Shown in pieces: positions 1-10,019 of a stretch of 64,000 bases of DNA. Source of the stretch: Hyaloperonospora brassicae (Eukaryota; Oomycota; Peronosporomycetes; Peronosporales; Peronosporaceae); the NCBI GenBank assembly GCA_947650285.1, contig CANTFL010001260.1, positions 62,001 through 126,000 of the forward strand, written 5' to 3'. The position numbers and the translations under genes were made by a program. Positions within the stretch are counted from its first letter, which is position 1, and the number at the start of each line of letters is the position of its first letter. The notes under the pieces are model-generated. The model saw only the letters and a list, made by a program, of their open reading frames with translations, had not been told where the DNA came from and made no database searches.

Positions 1-258
1 TACCTCTTTCTGCCTCTTTGCGACCGCTCGTAGCGTGTCCTCCAGCTCCTGCTTGCGCTTGCGACTAGGACCGTCCGTCGAGGTATTGACAGCCATTTGG
101 CGCTCCAGTAGCTTGAGCTGCTCCTTGAGCGCCACTGAGTCCATAGACTTCAGCTTCTCCTTCTTCTCCTTCTGCCGCTCTGCTCGGTGTTTCTTCACCT
201 CCTTCTTCTTCTGCTCGCGGCGATACGTCTCCATCGGGTTCAACGTCGACTTTGCCAT
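1..258 (-). CDS. WBP11-like splicing factor, N-terminal part (cut by window edge)
   Basis: The minus strand is open from an ATG at 258 to the left edge (86 codons). It starts MAKSTLNPMETYRREQ and continues as a very basic, charged helix with KKKEVKKHRAERQKEKKEK, then a stretch ending LKEQLKLLERQM. This is the layout of the Wbp11 domain of WW-domain-binding protein 11, a nuclear factor that associates with spliceosomes and PP1. The start is the only ATG in front of the conserved 'NPMETYRRE' block. The last in-window bases read GAGGTA, so either the exon continues or an intron starts there; the window cannot tell. The family call rests on the N-terminal domain only. Confidence 0.72.
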   Translation of the reverse strand, partial: MAKSTLNPMETYRREQKKKEVKKHRAERQKEKKEKLKSMDSVALKEQLKLLERQMAVNTSTDGPSRKRKQELEDTLRAVAKRQKEV

Positions 259-2033
259 CTTTGCTCAGCTGCGGCGAGACCGAAGGAACGCTAAAAAAGA
301 CACGGACCAATGAAAACAGCGTGTGGCAACGACCGCCGAGACGATCGAGTGTGTAGCCATGTGGATACACCCAAAACAATTTGTAAACAACTATGTAGCC
401 ATGTCGATGCAAGCGGTGTATGCGTTAGTCAAGTGCGACCAAGTGCATCGTCCGTCGAGGTACACAGTGCAGTAACATCATTGTCTCCATTGTAGTTGAC
501 AGACAGGCGTTGACGTGGACGAACACGAATGGAGACTTGCAGTACAATTGGCAACGACTCACGTAGTGTCAGAAGCCAAGCGCAGAGGCGTAAACTTGCA
601 CTCGCACATTCATCGACACATAACCGATTGTTTACAATGGCAGCACTACCGTCTGTATTCCACATACTGCTCGCATGGATCTTTCGGCAGCAGGTAGGAA
701 GTACTGCACCCACTGCGTCAAAGGCCCTGTGAAGCCTTTGGTAGTGCCAGCTCTCATATTGGCCGGACTTCATCTCTTTGACGCAGGACTAATGCATGGA
801 CCGCAACTTCCGCAGCTACAGCTTCCACGCCACGGAGTGGGCCATTTGGTATAGCACGTTCTTGACCGACAAGATCAGTTAGCTATACTGTTCTGCTTTA
901 GCCCGAGTTGCACAAGAGACACTGTACACTCAGTTACAATTGAAGCCATGGCGTCTTACTGGCCCGGGATGAAGACTCACCGTCTCATCGCAAGCCACGC
1001 AGTCACGAGCCGAGGTCAGGTCAGGTCTCGGTACGCACTTGCTATCCGCAAAAGCATGTACGAGCTAGCAGTAGTTCTAGGTCATTTGCTTAGTATGTGG
1101 CTTATAGACAGTGGTGAAGGCAATCGAGCAGCCATTGTCGAATCGACGAAGAGTTCTGACGGCAGCGTTGAGTCCGGCTGTTGTCGGCAAAAGCACAGAA
1201 AAGGAGAGCTCTGACCAATATCGTCTTTCTGCATCATCAGCACAGTGTCAATGTCGTGTGACTAGATCGACGCACACGAGACGCTCAGCACACACCGACT
1301 CTCTCCCTCTCGACTAATGGCGTGTCTTTATGCGCACTGATCCCTATTCGGTTTCGCGACTCGGACGAGCTCCTTCTAGCCGACACCGACGTTCTAATAT
1401 CGGAGAAAGGAGCGATCGCGCAGCGACGTGAACTGCATGCGCTCGCGTCTCGAGAGTCGACATTTGCCGGCAGTTCACGCCGCTGCATGCCCCCCCCCCA
1501 ATGGACTTCATCGTCAATTGACATCCATCAGCTTATCGGTAGTCAGATTGAGAGCAGCAGCAGATTTGCATGCAGGCTACGATGACCAATCGAACGAATG
1601 CAATGACGGCCGGCAGCGTTCGCGGGGTCACAAGTTGGTGTTGCTCACGATGCTTCTTGCCTTATAGCATGTTTCGCTTCAAGCGCCCCAGCCACCCACG
1701 ACCGCTTATCTTCGCGCCGACTTCACGATTGGACGTCGTCCTTTGTCTATCATGACTTCGAGCTTCCTGAGAATCTGCACACGAGGTGGCGATAGCCTTC
1801 AGACCTGCTTTAGCACCATTCTTTAGCATTCGAATAATCCCTGTAGCAGCTGTTGTGAATTTGACGGCGTCAAGTCCTTGTCCACACCCACTTACTACGA
1901 TAATGTGGAGCATTCTGCATGCTTTCATCTTCAGTGCTGACTGTCCGGTGGAACAGCGTCCGGATTCAATTGAAGGCTCTTGAGCAAATGGGGGTAATCG
2001 ACAGCTACTGGCCAGGTACATGGCAACTATGCT
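259..2033. other. Intergenic, no gene recognised
   Basis: Only short overlapping ORFs occur on both strands, with no family resemblance and no chain of exons that I could join. The first part presumably holds the promoter of the WBP11-like gene. Confidence 0.5.
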
Positions 2034-2719
2034 ATGATTGACATCGCACTGGGCATCGTGTTCACTCATGTCGGCATGTCACCCATGGCGGTGCAGTCGA
2101 TCTCGCCGCCGAGCGACTTGTTCCCCCGAGCTGCCAACGCGCTCGTGGTGCCTTACGTCTTCTACTCAGTGGCTGTGGCTGCTGAGGCCTTTGTCTTTGT
2201 CGGCAAAGTGTCGGTTGTCGGATTGCAGACGTTGACGGTTGTTGCGATGGGATCGGTGGTCTCCATGGTCTTGGGAGCAACGTGGCCTTCGTCGTTGGTC
2301 CGATTTTTCGTCTTAAAGACGACTAAGTATGCTATGACATGCGCTATTGCACTGAAGCTGACTTGTCCTAATGGACAAATGGTGAATAGCCGTTGTGTCG
2401 GTTCTCGTTACCTGGTACTGTTGCAGCTGCGCACCATTCTCTTCTTTCTCTAATGTGGGTCATCAAGATCACGCCTGTCGCCGTCATCTGTGGGGCTTCT
2501 ACGTCTTGTCAAGACGCGGTAAGTCAGGCGCTTATAGGTTGTGGCGTGTATTCTGGCGCCATTGCTTCAGGTCTTGATCAAAAACCGCTAGTTTTTCTCA
2601 CGCGGCGCAGCCCGTACGTACACATGCACTACATGATCCGCTCATATCATCAAGCCACGGCTCATCCTTCATCGCTGGCCACACCTATAGTAAATCTTGG
2701 CTCTTTGCAGAAAGCCTGA
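2034..2719 (+). pseudogene. Eroded hydrophobic (membrane) protein remnant
   Basis: An ATG at 2034 opens a frame with several hydrophobic runs (for example ALVVPYVFYSVAVAAEAFVF and TVVAMGSVVSMVLGATW), stopping at 2453. A second hydrophobic frame, 2393-2719, carries VIKITPVAVICGA and QALIGCGVYSGAIASGL. The two overlap in different frames, so an intron or frameshift is needed to join them. The pattern suggests a multi-pass membrane protein that has decayed. A distant LrgA/LrgB-type transporter is one guess, but I cannot support a family. Confidence 0.25.
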
Positions 2720-4040
2720 GTGTGCTCGCAGTCGATCGCCACTTTGTTTTTGTCCCATTGGCGCCGCGACGAATATGTCGGGCTCGGGGTGGCACTTCCC
2801 GATTAGTGTATATAGTATCGCCAATTTGTTCGGCAATGACGATGAGCGAAGCTCCTTGCGTCTCGTGTAATCTTCTTCGTAGCCTGCGTTAGCGCGGCGC
2901 CTGTACCTAATAGTGGAATGATTTCATGTCCACCATGTACAGGACTGTCTTCGGTGTGAGTCTGTTGCCATCCGTCTGTGCTCTGTACGTCGCAATGGAT
3001 ATTCTAGCTAGCTCGTCTGGGACTAATTTGCAATGTCAAGGACGTATCATGGCTTTAAGTTCATTCCCGAGACCACGCATAAAACGGTGGCAGGCGACCA
3101 CATAAGCCAGTGCAACTAACTGTGATAGATCACAAGTTGTAGACCATGCGTGTAACATGGCAAGCCCGATTCCTGTAATTGACACTAGATTGGCTCAAAT
3201 ACAAACAGTATCTTATTGATAAAATTCACCAACACTTACCTGACGAGCAAATGTTGAGGGAATATTACGCTTGAAATTAAATGCAGCACCGCTCTACTCA
3301 TTGATTATCATGAACCATGATATCAACTAGATGGTAGCTGAAAAGTTGCTGTCAGGGCGGTGCGTTTAGCAATGCGAAACTGGAAGTGGAATGGTACGTA
3401 TAACAGGTAATTGAGATGAGCGACTTTCATCTGCACTTCGCCTTGCGCCCGGGCATCCCACCTCGTTAGCTAAAACAAGACTGTCGAGCCAAATGCATCC
3501 ATTTCGTCTATCCGATGGACTTTTTTGCGTGATAAAGCATGTTGATGTCTCAATGTAATGTGCTTTTTGTCAATACAGTGTCGAACGACTGGGGTCCTTG
3601 TAGTAATATCTGCAGCCCGATATAAGGCTTTCCAAAGTAACGCCAAATTCAGAGCTCGTCGTGACGTGGTCTGTGTTAGAATTGTGCTCGAGTTGCTGAC
3701 AGGTTACACATGAGATGCATCCTGCAATAAATGCACTCGCCCATCATCAAAGTTTAGCACAGATATTTACATTCTCTGGTTTGCGCAGACAGTAATCATT
3801 TGTGCTCAGCTTTTTTCCTGAAAATTGCGCCCGTGACTATTTTCGTCTCCAGACGCGCTACAGATTCGAAGTGTTGTGCACGAGACGAGTGTGGTGCGCT
3901 CGAGGTTTTCTTCTCTAAATTCCGCCAAAAGGGTCTGTTTTTTTGCAAGTGCTCAAGACAGTCGAAGATTCCATTGCCACATGCACACGCGCGAATTACC
4001 CATAATCGAACGATATCATACGAGCCATAACCAGAAAACA
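2720..4040. other. Intergenic, AT-richer, nothing recognised
   Basis: Many stops occur in all frames up to about 3790. The last 250 bases are probably the promoter and leader of the gene that starts at 4041. Confidence 0.5.
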
Positions 4041-5329
4041 ATGTCGTCGCCGACATTGAACCGCCGGAGAACGAAGACTGCATGGTCCGAAAGCGACGAC
4101 GTCCGCTTGTGCCGCTCCTTCGTGCTCGCCACACAGGGCGGCGAGGACACAGAGCACGTGAAAAACATGTGGACTCGCGTGCAAACGCACTACTCGGCGC
4201 TGGCTGCGGCCGAGAATCCGGCGGCTATTCCGCGGGCTGGAGGCGCTCTACAGACCCATTGGTCGTCCTTCATTCGGCCTGATAGCTTTTTCTTCATGTC
4301 GCTTCTTTTGACGGTGAGTGCGGAGCAGAGCGCGAGTGGGTCCGATTGCACCTTTAGCTGCGACAGAAAACAAGTGCCCACGACAGATGTGCTGGTTGTT
4401 GTGCGAAACAGGTGGAAACAGAGGAGCACGAGGCGTGGAGCGAAGAAGAGTACATTCAGGAAACGTTGAAACGCTTTGAGACCATTCGAAAGGCCGAAGA
4501 GGCTGAGGCGATGCGTACATATGATGAGGCCAAGCACCAAGCGGCGCTGCAAAACGCGGACGCGTCGTGCAAGCCTCGTGTCAAATCGACGAAATTCCGC
4601 TACGTCCATTGCATCTCGATATTGAGAACGAGCAAACGCTTCATGCACGCTGTCATGCTGGAAAAGACACTGCAAATGAGACACGCGCCCGCTCATGAAC
4701 GACAACGTCGCTCGAAGTCTACTTCTCGTGCTGAGGTCGCTGTGGAAGCATCAGCGGCTTTCGATGATAGCTCGAAGCAGCACGATAGGTCTTCTGCAAA
4801 ACATGAGCCTTCGGTGAAGCGCTGGAAGAGTAGCGACGCATTGCCTGAGCAAGCTACAAGTTTGGCTTCTGACTCGTCTCCTTTGACAGTGCTTCATGGC
4901 GATTCCAGCGATGAAGAGACATTGACGGCCAATGGTACAGCAACCATACATGCAGTGCCGGCGCCGACTGCTGCGTCGTTCAGTGCACGACGGAACGACA
5001 TGCCTCGCGACAGGGACACACTGAACAGCAGAACGTCGTCGATCGGTTCACCAATGCTTCAATTACAGCGCAAACAGCAGAAGGCCAACTACCGTCTGAA
5101 GCTCCTCACTGAGCTGCGTGGCATCGTGGAAACCATCTCGCACCTCGCGAGTCAGATCGCGAGTGACACGGCAGCTCCGATCGGCATGACAGCTGGCAGC
5201 AGATTGGACCCGACACTGGCGAGAGAAGTGCAGCAAGACCTCCACTTCTTTCGCGAGCAGAAACATCGTTTGAGGCAGGAGCTGGAGGCGCTCGATGGTA
5301 TACGAGGTCGAGCACGTGTTGACAGTTGA
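4041..5329 (+). CDS. Myb/SANT-like DNA-binding protein, paralogue 1 (2 exons, 396 aa)
   Basis: Exon 1 is 4041-4313 and exon 2 is 4412-5329. The intron 4314-4411 starts GTGAGT and ends ACAG, joining at a codon boundary. Exon 1 encodes a SANT/trihelix-like domain with tryptophans spaced as in oomycete Myb/NAM-like proteins: W15 in TAWSESDD, then MWTRVQTHY, then THWSSFI. The middle is low-complexity and polar; the end is a leucine-rich amphipathic segment beginning RLKLLTELRGIVETI, likely a dimerising helix. A nuclear DNA-binding role is inferred from the fold. The gene is a head-to-tail duplicate of 5880-7209: same exon phase, same domain order, matching C-termini. The ATG at 4041 lies 14 residues before the first Trp; the longer frame upstream lacks conserved features. 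Confidence 0.68.
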
Positions 5330-5879
5330 TGGAGTGTAGCTTTGGTGCATTGGCGCCATTATGTGCCATCGGCAACAATGTGAGGGACAAAGAACTGTCG
5401 ATGAACGACGCGTGGCAAAAGCTGCCACAATAGGATGTGACGCGAAATAGCGAGAACGGTAGAAAAGATTGATGGTGAGTCGGACGGTTACTTGCACTGA
5501 CAGTGGCGTAGATGATGGTTGAACCTGCACTATTAGCATGAAGTTTGCGTTTGTAGAACCCTTTTTAAGAACGTATCTGATCGATCAAAAAAAATGGGCA
5601 AATGAACACCTTCGAGTCAAATAATTCGTCAGCAGCAGAAACAGCAGAAACAGCAGAAACCCACAAATCAGAACACACGTAAAAACGCGTGGTCAGTATT
5701 CTTACCACGCTAAATCAGGGCACGAGTCCCAATTGCGCCGTAACGATCGCTCGCACACACGGCAGGTCCATTCTATCTGTCCAAGCGCTGCGGTATCTTC
5801 TACACGAGGTCCTTCTCGTCAGGGGGAAACACCCCCACTAGTCCGTCGCCATCTGTCGCCCCGCCCGAGCCCACTCGAG
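5330..5879. other. Spacer between tandem paralogues
   Basis: No ORF of note. It contains a short CAGCAGAAA-type repeat (three to four copies near 5630-5660) and presumably the terminator of the first and promoter of the second paralogue. Confidence 0.5.
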
Positions 5880-7209
5880 ATGCGGCGGGGCAAAGAGCGC
5901 TGGACGCACGCGGACGACGAGCGGCTGAGCCGCGCGCTGCTGGCGGTCTTCGCGAACCGCGGAGAGCCCGTGGTGCTGAGCGACAACTGCGCGCTCTGGA
6001 AGCGCGTGCAGCAGCGCTACCAGGAGCTCATGGCGGCCGACGCGACGGCGGCGGCGCGTAGTGCGCGGTCTCTGCACACGCGATGGGCGCGGGGCATTCG
6101 GCCGGACCTGACTCTGTTTGCGTCGCTCGTGCAAAAGGTCCGACTGACTCACTGACTGGTAGCGAGGGAGCGAGAGAGGGGGCGAGAGAGGGAGGGGCAA
6201 TGGCTCCTCATTGAAGACGACAACGACTGAACGAAATGTGGTGTCGTGTTACTGTTTGTCTGTCTGTCTGTCTGTGTTTGTGTGTGTGTGTGTGCAGACG
6301 CAAAGGAACGGCGCGGACGCTGTCAAAGCTGTGGAAATGGCCGTGCGGCTGTTCCGAGAGCAACGGAGCGAAGCGAACGCGGCGGCGGTGCGGCAGTTTG
6401 TGCAGAAGCGGCAGCGGACGTCGCTGACGGGCGGCGACGTCGACGCCGACTCGGAGACGGACTGTAGTCGGCCGAAGCTCAAGTTCGAGTCGTTCCACTT
6501 CCTGCACTGCTACGACATTTTGGGCGCTAGTCCGACGTTCCTGAAGGTGCTGCTGGACCCGAGTCGGACGGCCAGGGGCGACGGGGCGCACGACAAGCGC
6601 CGTCGGGTCGACGCAGGAAGTGCACTGAAGAGAGAGGACAGCGCTTCGGTCGACGCACAAGAGGACGGGAAGCGCGTGGCGTCAGCGTCTCGCGCCCCAC
6701 CTGCGCGTCGGGTCCAAGGGATGAAGATGAGCTCTACGCAGAGCAAAAGCCGCACTCAGCAGCAACCGCCAAGTGGCCAACAGCCTCAACGGAGAGACGA
6801 GAAGACGCGTCACTCTTTTACCGCCGCCCGACGGGATTCCAGCCGTGCGGTTGTTACTCTCGACGACGCGAGTGACGACATTGGCGTTCCTCCTGTCGAG
6901 TGTGACCGCGCAGTAGCCAACGAATACGTCCGCCTGCGCATCCAGACGCTCCGGGAAGACCGCCGGCTCAAACTGCTGGCTGAGCTTCGCGGTGTCGTCG
7001 CAACGATCGCCCAACTGGCCCAGCAGCTCGCTTGGGACGGGGTGGCGTCTGCTGCAGTGGCGGCCCGGACAGGAAAAGCCCATGTTGCATCGAACTCGGG
7101 CGTGTTGCGTGACATCGCCTTTTTCCGCCATGAGAAGCAGCGGTTGAAGCAACGGATAGCGGGCCTCGACGACGGCGCTCCGAGTCGGGACCGCGTGGCG
7201 CAGACCTAA
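5880..7209 (+). CDS. Myb/SANT-like DNA-binding protein, paralogue 2 (2 exons, 389 aa)
   Basis: Exon 1 is 5880-6137 and exon 2 is 6298-7209. Exon 1 encodes a SANT-like domain beginning MRRGKERWTHADDERL, with further tryptophans in LWKRVQQRY and TRWARGIRPD. Exon 2 ends in RLKLLAELRGVVATIAQL, nearly the same as paralogue 1. The only usable donor before the in-frame stop at 6153 is GTCCGA at 6138, which is off-consensus; the acceptor follows a long TGTC/TG microsatellite (about 6246-6294). An in-frame upstream Met at 5733 exists, but the start at 5880 matches paralogue 1. GC content and charge are higher than in paralogue 1. A nuclear DNA-binding role is inferred. Confidence 0.66.
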
Positions 7210-7432
7210 GACAGAGAGTACATAGGAGGCAGCAAAAGGGACGACGCACCGATGTGAGTAACGTGTGGCGCGCAAATGCTGTTGCGAGAATACTTTGGAG
7301 ACAGACGGTCCACTCACTCATTATTCACTCACTCACTCACTCACTTTGACGCCTTATCACATCCGTATCCCACAGTCCGTTTCGTGCGACATCAAATCCC
7401 AAAGAGCTCTTCGAAGCGACTTAACGGCCACA

Positions 7433-8360
7433 ATGGCAGCCAGGACGACGTTGGCTCTGCTCCCGCTCGTGGGCGCAGTCGGCTGGAGCGCTAATGCAAA
7501 GCTCACGCGGATGCGCCACGAGACGCGCGCGCCTCCCGGCGGCGAAGCGCTCGAGTTCGTCACGGGCTCAATGAACGACACGATCATGGAGACCCTCGAG
7601 ACGGGGGACCTCATTCTCTTTCAGCGCAAACTGACGGCGTTGCAGCCTCTCGCGGCGTTGCACACGTGGGTCACTCGACTGCAGCTGCGGCCGCGCTTCG
7701 ACCACTGCGGTTGGATCTACGTCGACCGCTTGGGCCGCAAGTATATCGTGGAGGAGACGCTGGACAAGGTGCAGTGTCGCCCGTATAGCGCCCGTCTGCT
7801 CACGTCCGAAGCGATTGAGATCTCCGTGTTGCCACTAAAGCTCGAGGTACTGTGTAGAGAGAGTGCCGACGTGTTGACGTTGTTGCGAGTCGACTTACGC
7901 TAACGCTTTCTTGGGCTGCAGCGATCGAAGGAGATACAAGAGGCTGCGAGCTCTTTCATCGCCTCAAGTGCGGGTCGAGCGAGTCGAATCTCGTTGCTGC
8001 ACACGGCGTACGCGCTGATCAGTCCCGACAAACTGTACAGGTCAAGTTCTAACGCAGTGCCTTTGTTTCCAGCGGCAGGTGAGTCGAACAGCCCATTCGT
8101 GTCCGTGTATCGTATCGTGCTGAAGACCGACCGACACTTGTGCTTTCGGTGATGCAGCTTTTGTGGTCGAAGCCTACGACGCCATGGGGTTAGTGGACAA
8201 GAATCGACTCAATGACAACCAACCGCCGCTATCGGCTGCTGTCGTCACGCCACGCGACTTGGCAACAAGGAAAGTCGAACTGCAGGTGCCGACTGGACAG
8301 CGGTCGGGTGGTGCCAAACGTCCAGCGTTTGGTCGCTTGATCCCGATCAGACTCCAGTAG
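7433..8360 (+). CDS. Permuted papain-like (YiiX/C92-type) protein, apparently lacking the catalytic Cys (3 exons, 257 aa)
   Basis: Exons: 7433-7846, 7922-8078, 8158-8360. The introns start GTACTG and GTGAGT; the first has a clear CTAAC branch site and both end GCAG. Residues 1-22 (MAARTTLALLPLVGAVGWSA...) look like a signal peptide or anchor. TGDLILF (57-63) and FDHCG (89-93, His91) match the strand and histidine motifs of the permuted NlpC/P60-like YiiX (C92) fold. The usual Cys-Ser motif should sit just before FVVEAYDAMGL (192-202), but this gene has Ala-Ala-Ala there, so it may be a non-catalytic binder. That reading depends on the exon 2/3 junction being right. Substrate unknown; lipid- or peptide-linked substrates are typical of the family. 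Confidence 0.55.
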
Positions 8361-8488
8361 TCTGCCAACATTGACATTACATGCCCACTGCCAACAATGT
8401 CCACTCCATCCGTGGCTTTATTAGTCAACGCAAGTCACTACTTGGCTTCCAGTCTGTGTGAGCTACAGGCTTCACGTGTCTAGCTTTG

Positions 8489-9890
8489 TCAATCGACAGG
8501 TAGACACTTCGAGTGAAAAGCTTGTCCGTTCGCGTAGTCCCGGAAAGACGGAGGCACATAGACCCACTCATCGCTCTCTTTCGCGAGAAGCTTCTTGCAC
8601 GACGAGCACGGTGTCTGATAAATTTTGTCGTAGAAGCTGAGCCAGGTGAAAAGATGGTAGAAACATGTCTCCGGGTGCTGCTTGCGGAAGTAGTCCAACG
8701 CTTTGCGGCCGTGGAGCGTGACGAGGCGGAAGAGGTTGTGTGATGACTCGGACCACGCGCCAAGAGGAGCGTCTTCGTTGAAAGGAAAGATGGATAGCCG
8801 CTGGATGTACTTTGTGGTCTGCAGGCCCGCAGCGCGGGCTTGCTCCTGCTCTTTGCTGGCCTCGCGCACCTCTGTAATTCGCTGCTTAAGCTCCTCCATC
8901 TCCATCTTCGTGGCCTCCTCGGCAGCGAGCTTGGCTTTTGTCAGCATGTCGCCTTTTTTCTTCTTCACAAGCTGCTGTTGCAGCTTCTTTTGCTTATTGC
9001 GAGCGCTGCGCAAACGGCCCCCGGCAAAGGCTGGGGACGTTGGTGTCGATGGCGTCATGGGGCTCGCAGCCACGCCAGTCTCTCCGTTCGGTCCGTTTTC
9101 TGGAATCGGTGGGCAAAAGGACAAATGTACAGTCACCTCCTTGTTGATCTCGCACTTGATGGACTTGATGACTCGACGACCGCCTCGAGTAGTTTCGGCG
9201 TGCTTGAAGAACTTCAGCTTGCGGTTCTTGGCCATCATGTAGTCCATCATCTCATTGAGTGTAGCCGGCTGCTTCTCGCCAAAGGGGTCGAACACCCGGC
9301 TCCGTTTGTGGGACTTGGGCACGAAGAAACTGCAGCAGATGGGCGGACAGCGCACGTCGCCCAGCATCTCGAGACGGGGGAAGGCGCCGCCCAGCTGTTT
9401 CAAGTACACGGCCTGCGCCTTTGCACCCATGTCCTGCACCTGATTCTTCCAGTGGTACTCGAGCATGAGGTTGCGATGTGTCTGGTTGACGCTCTCAATC
9501 GGCTTCGTCTTCCCATCTGTGCACAGACATTCCACAGTAGTCAAACGTCGAGTGAGCTGCGACAGTCGACTGTTGTCAATACGGCAGTGCGACTCGTCGG
9601 CACGCGATCAATCGATTGAACGGTCAATGTACACAAATTGTGTACACGAATTGTGTACACACAAAACCAGACGCACCAAACTCGGGCACGAGCTTGCGCA
9701 GAAGCTTAAGATTCGTCTGCACGCGCTCCAGTTTGTTCTTGATGGCCAGACGCAACGCGTCGTCAGAGGCCTTCGACGGCTCCAGCTTGGCCTGCGCATC
9801 GCACAGCTCAAGGATAATGCTGTCGGCCGTGGAGCGCAGCACGCCGACGCGGCCCAGCAAGATGTCGGCGAGGTAGAACGGGTCGCTCAT
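8489..9890 (-). CDS. MED27: Mediator complex subunit 27 (2 exons, 431 aa)
   Basis: Exon 1 is 9663-9890 and exon 2 is 8489-9556. The intron starts GTGTGT and ends GCAG; the join is in phase 0. The C-terminus has the Med27 signature: a CxxC pair in TPCSSCKKLL, then VPPSFRDY and AFHSKC, which match the metal-binding end of animal Med27. Residues 1-76 form the helical N-terminus (start MSDPFYLADILLGRVG). In the middle is a long lysine- and glutamine-rich insertion with a coiled coil (QKKLQQQLVKKKK and following). Med27 is a tail/head subunit of Mediator and acts in the nucleus linking activators to RNA polymerase II. A GTGCGT donor lies a few bases upstream, but it breaks the frame. Confidence 0.8.
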
Positions 9891-10019
9891 GGCGCGTCGG
9901 AGGGAGATTTCGTTGCGTCGGAACTCAACTGGGACCAAAACTGGTCCGTCTACGACCTCGGCACCAATCCGTCAACTGGCTATCGTCCAATCAAAACACA
10001 CACATGACCTCGTCTTTAT

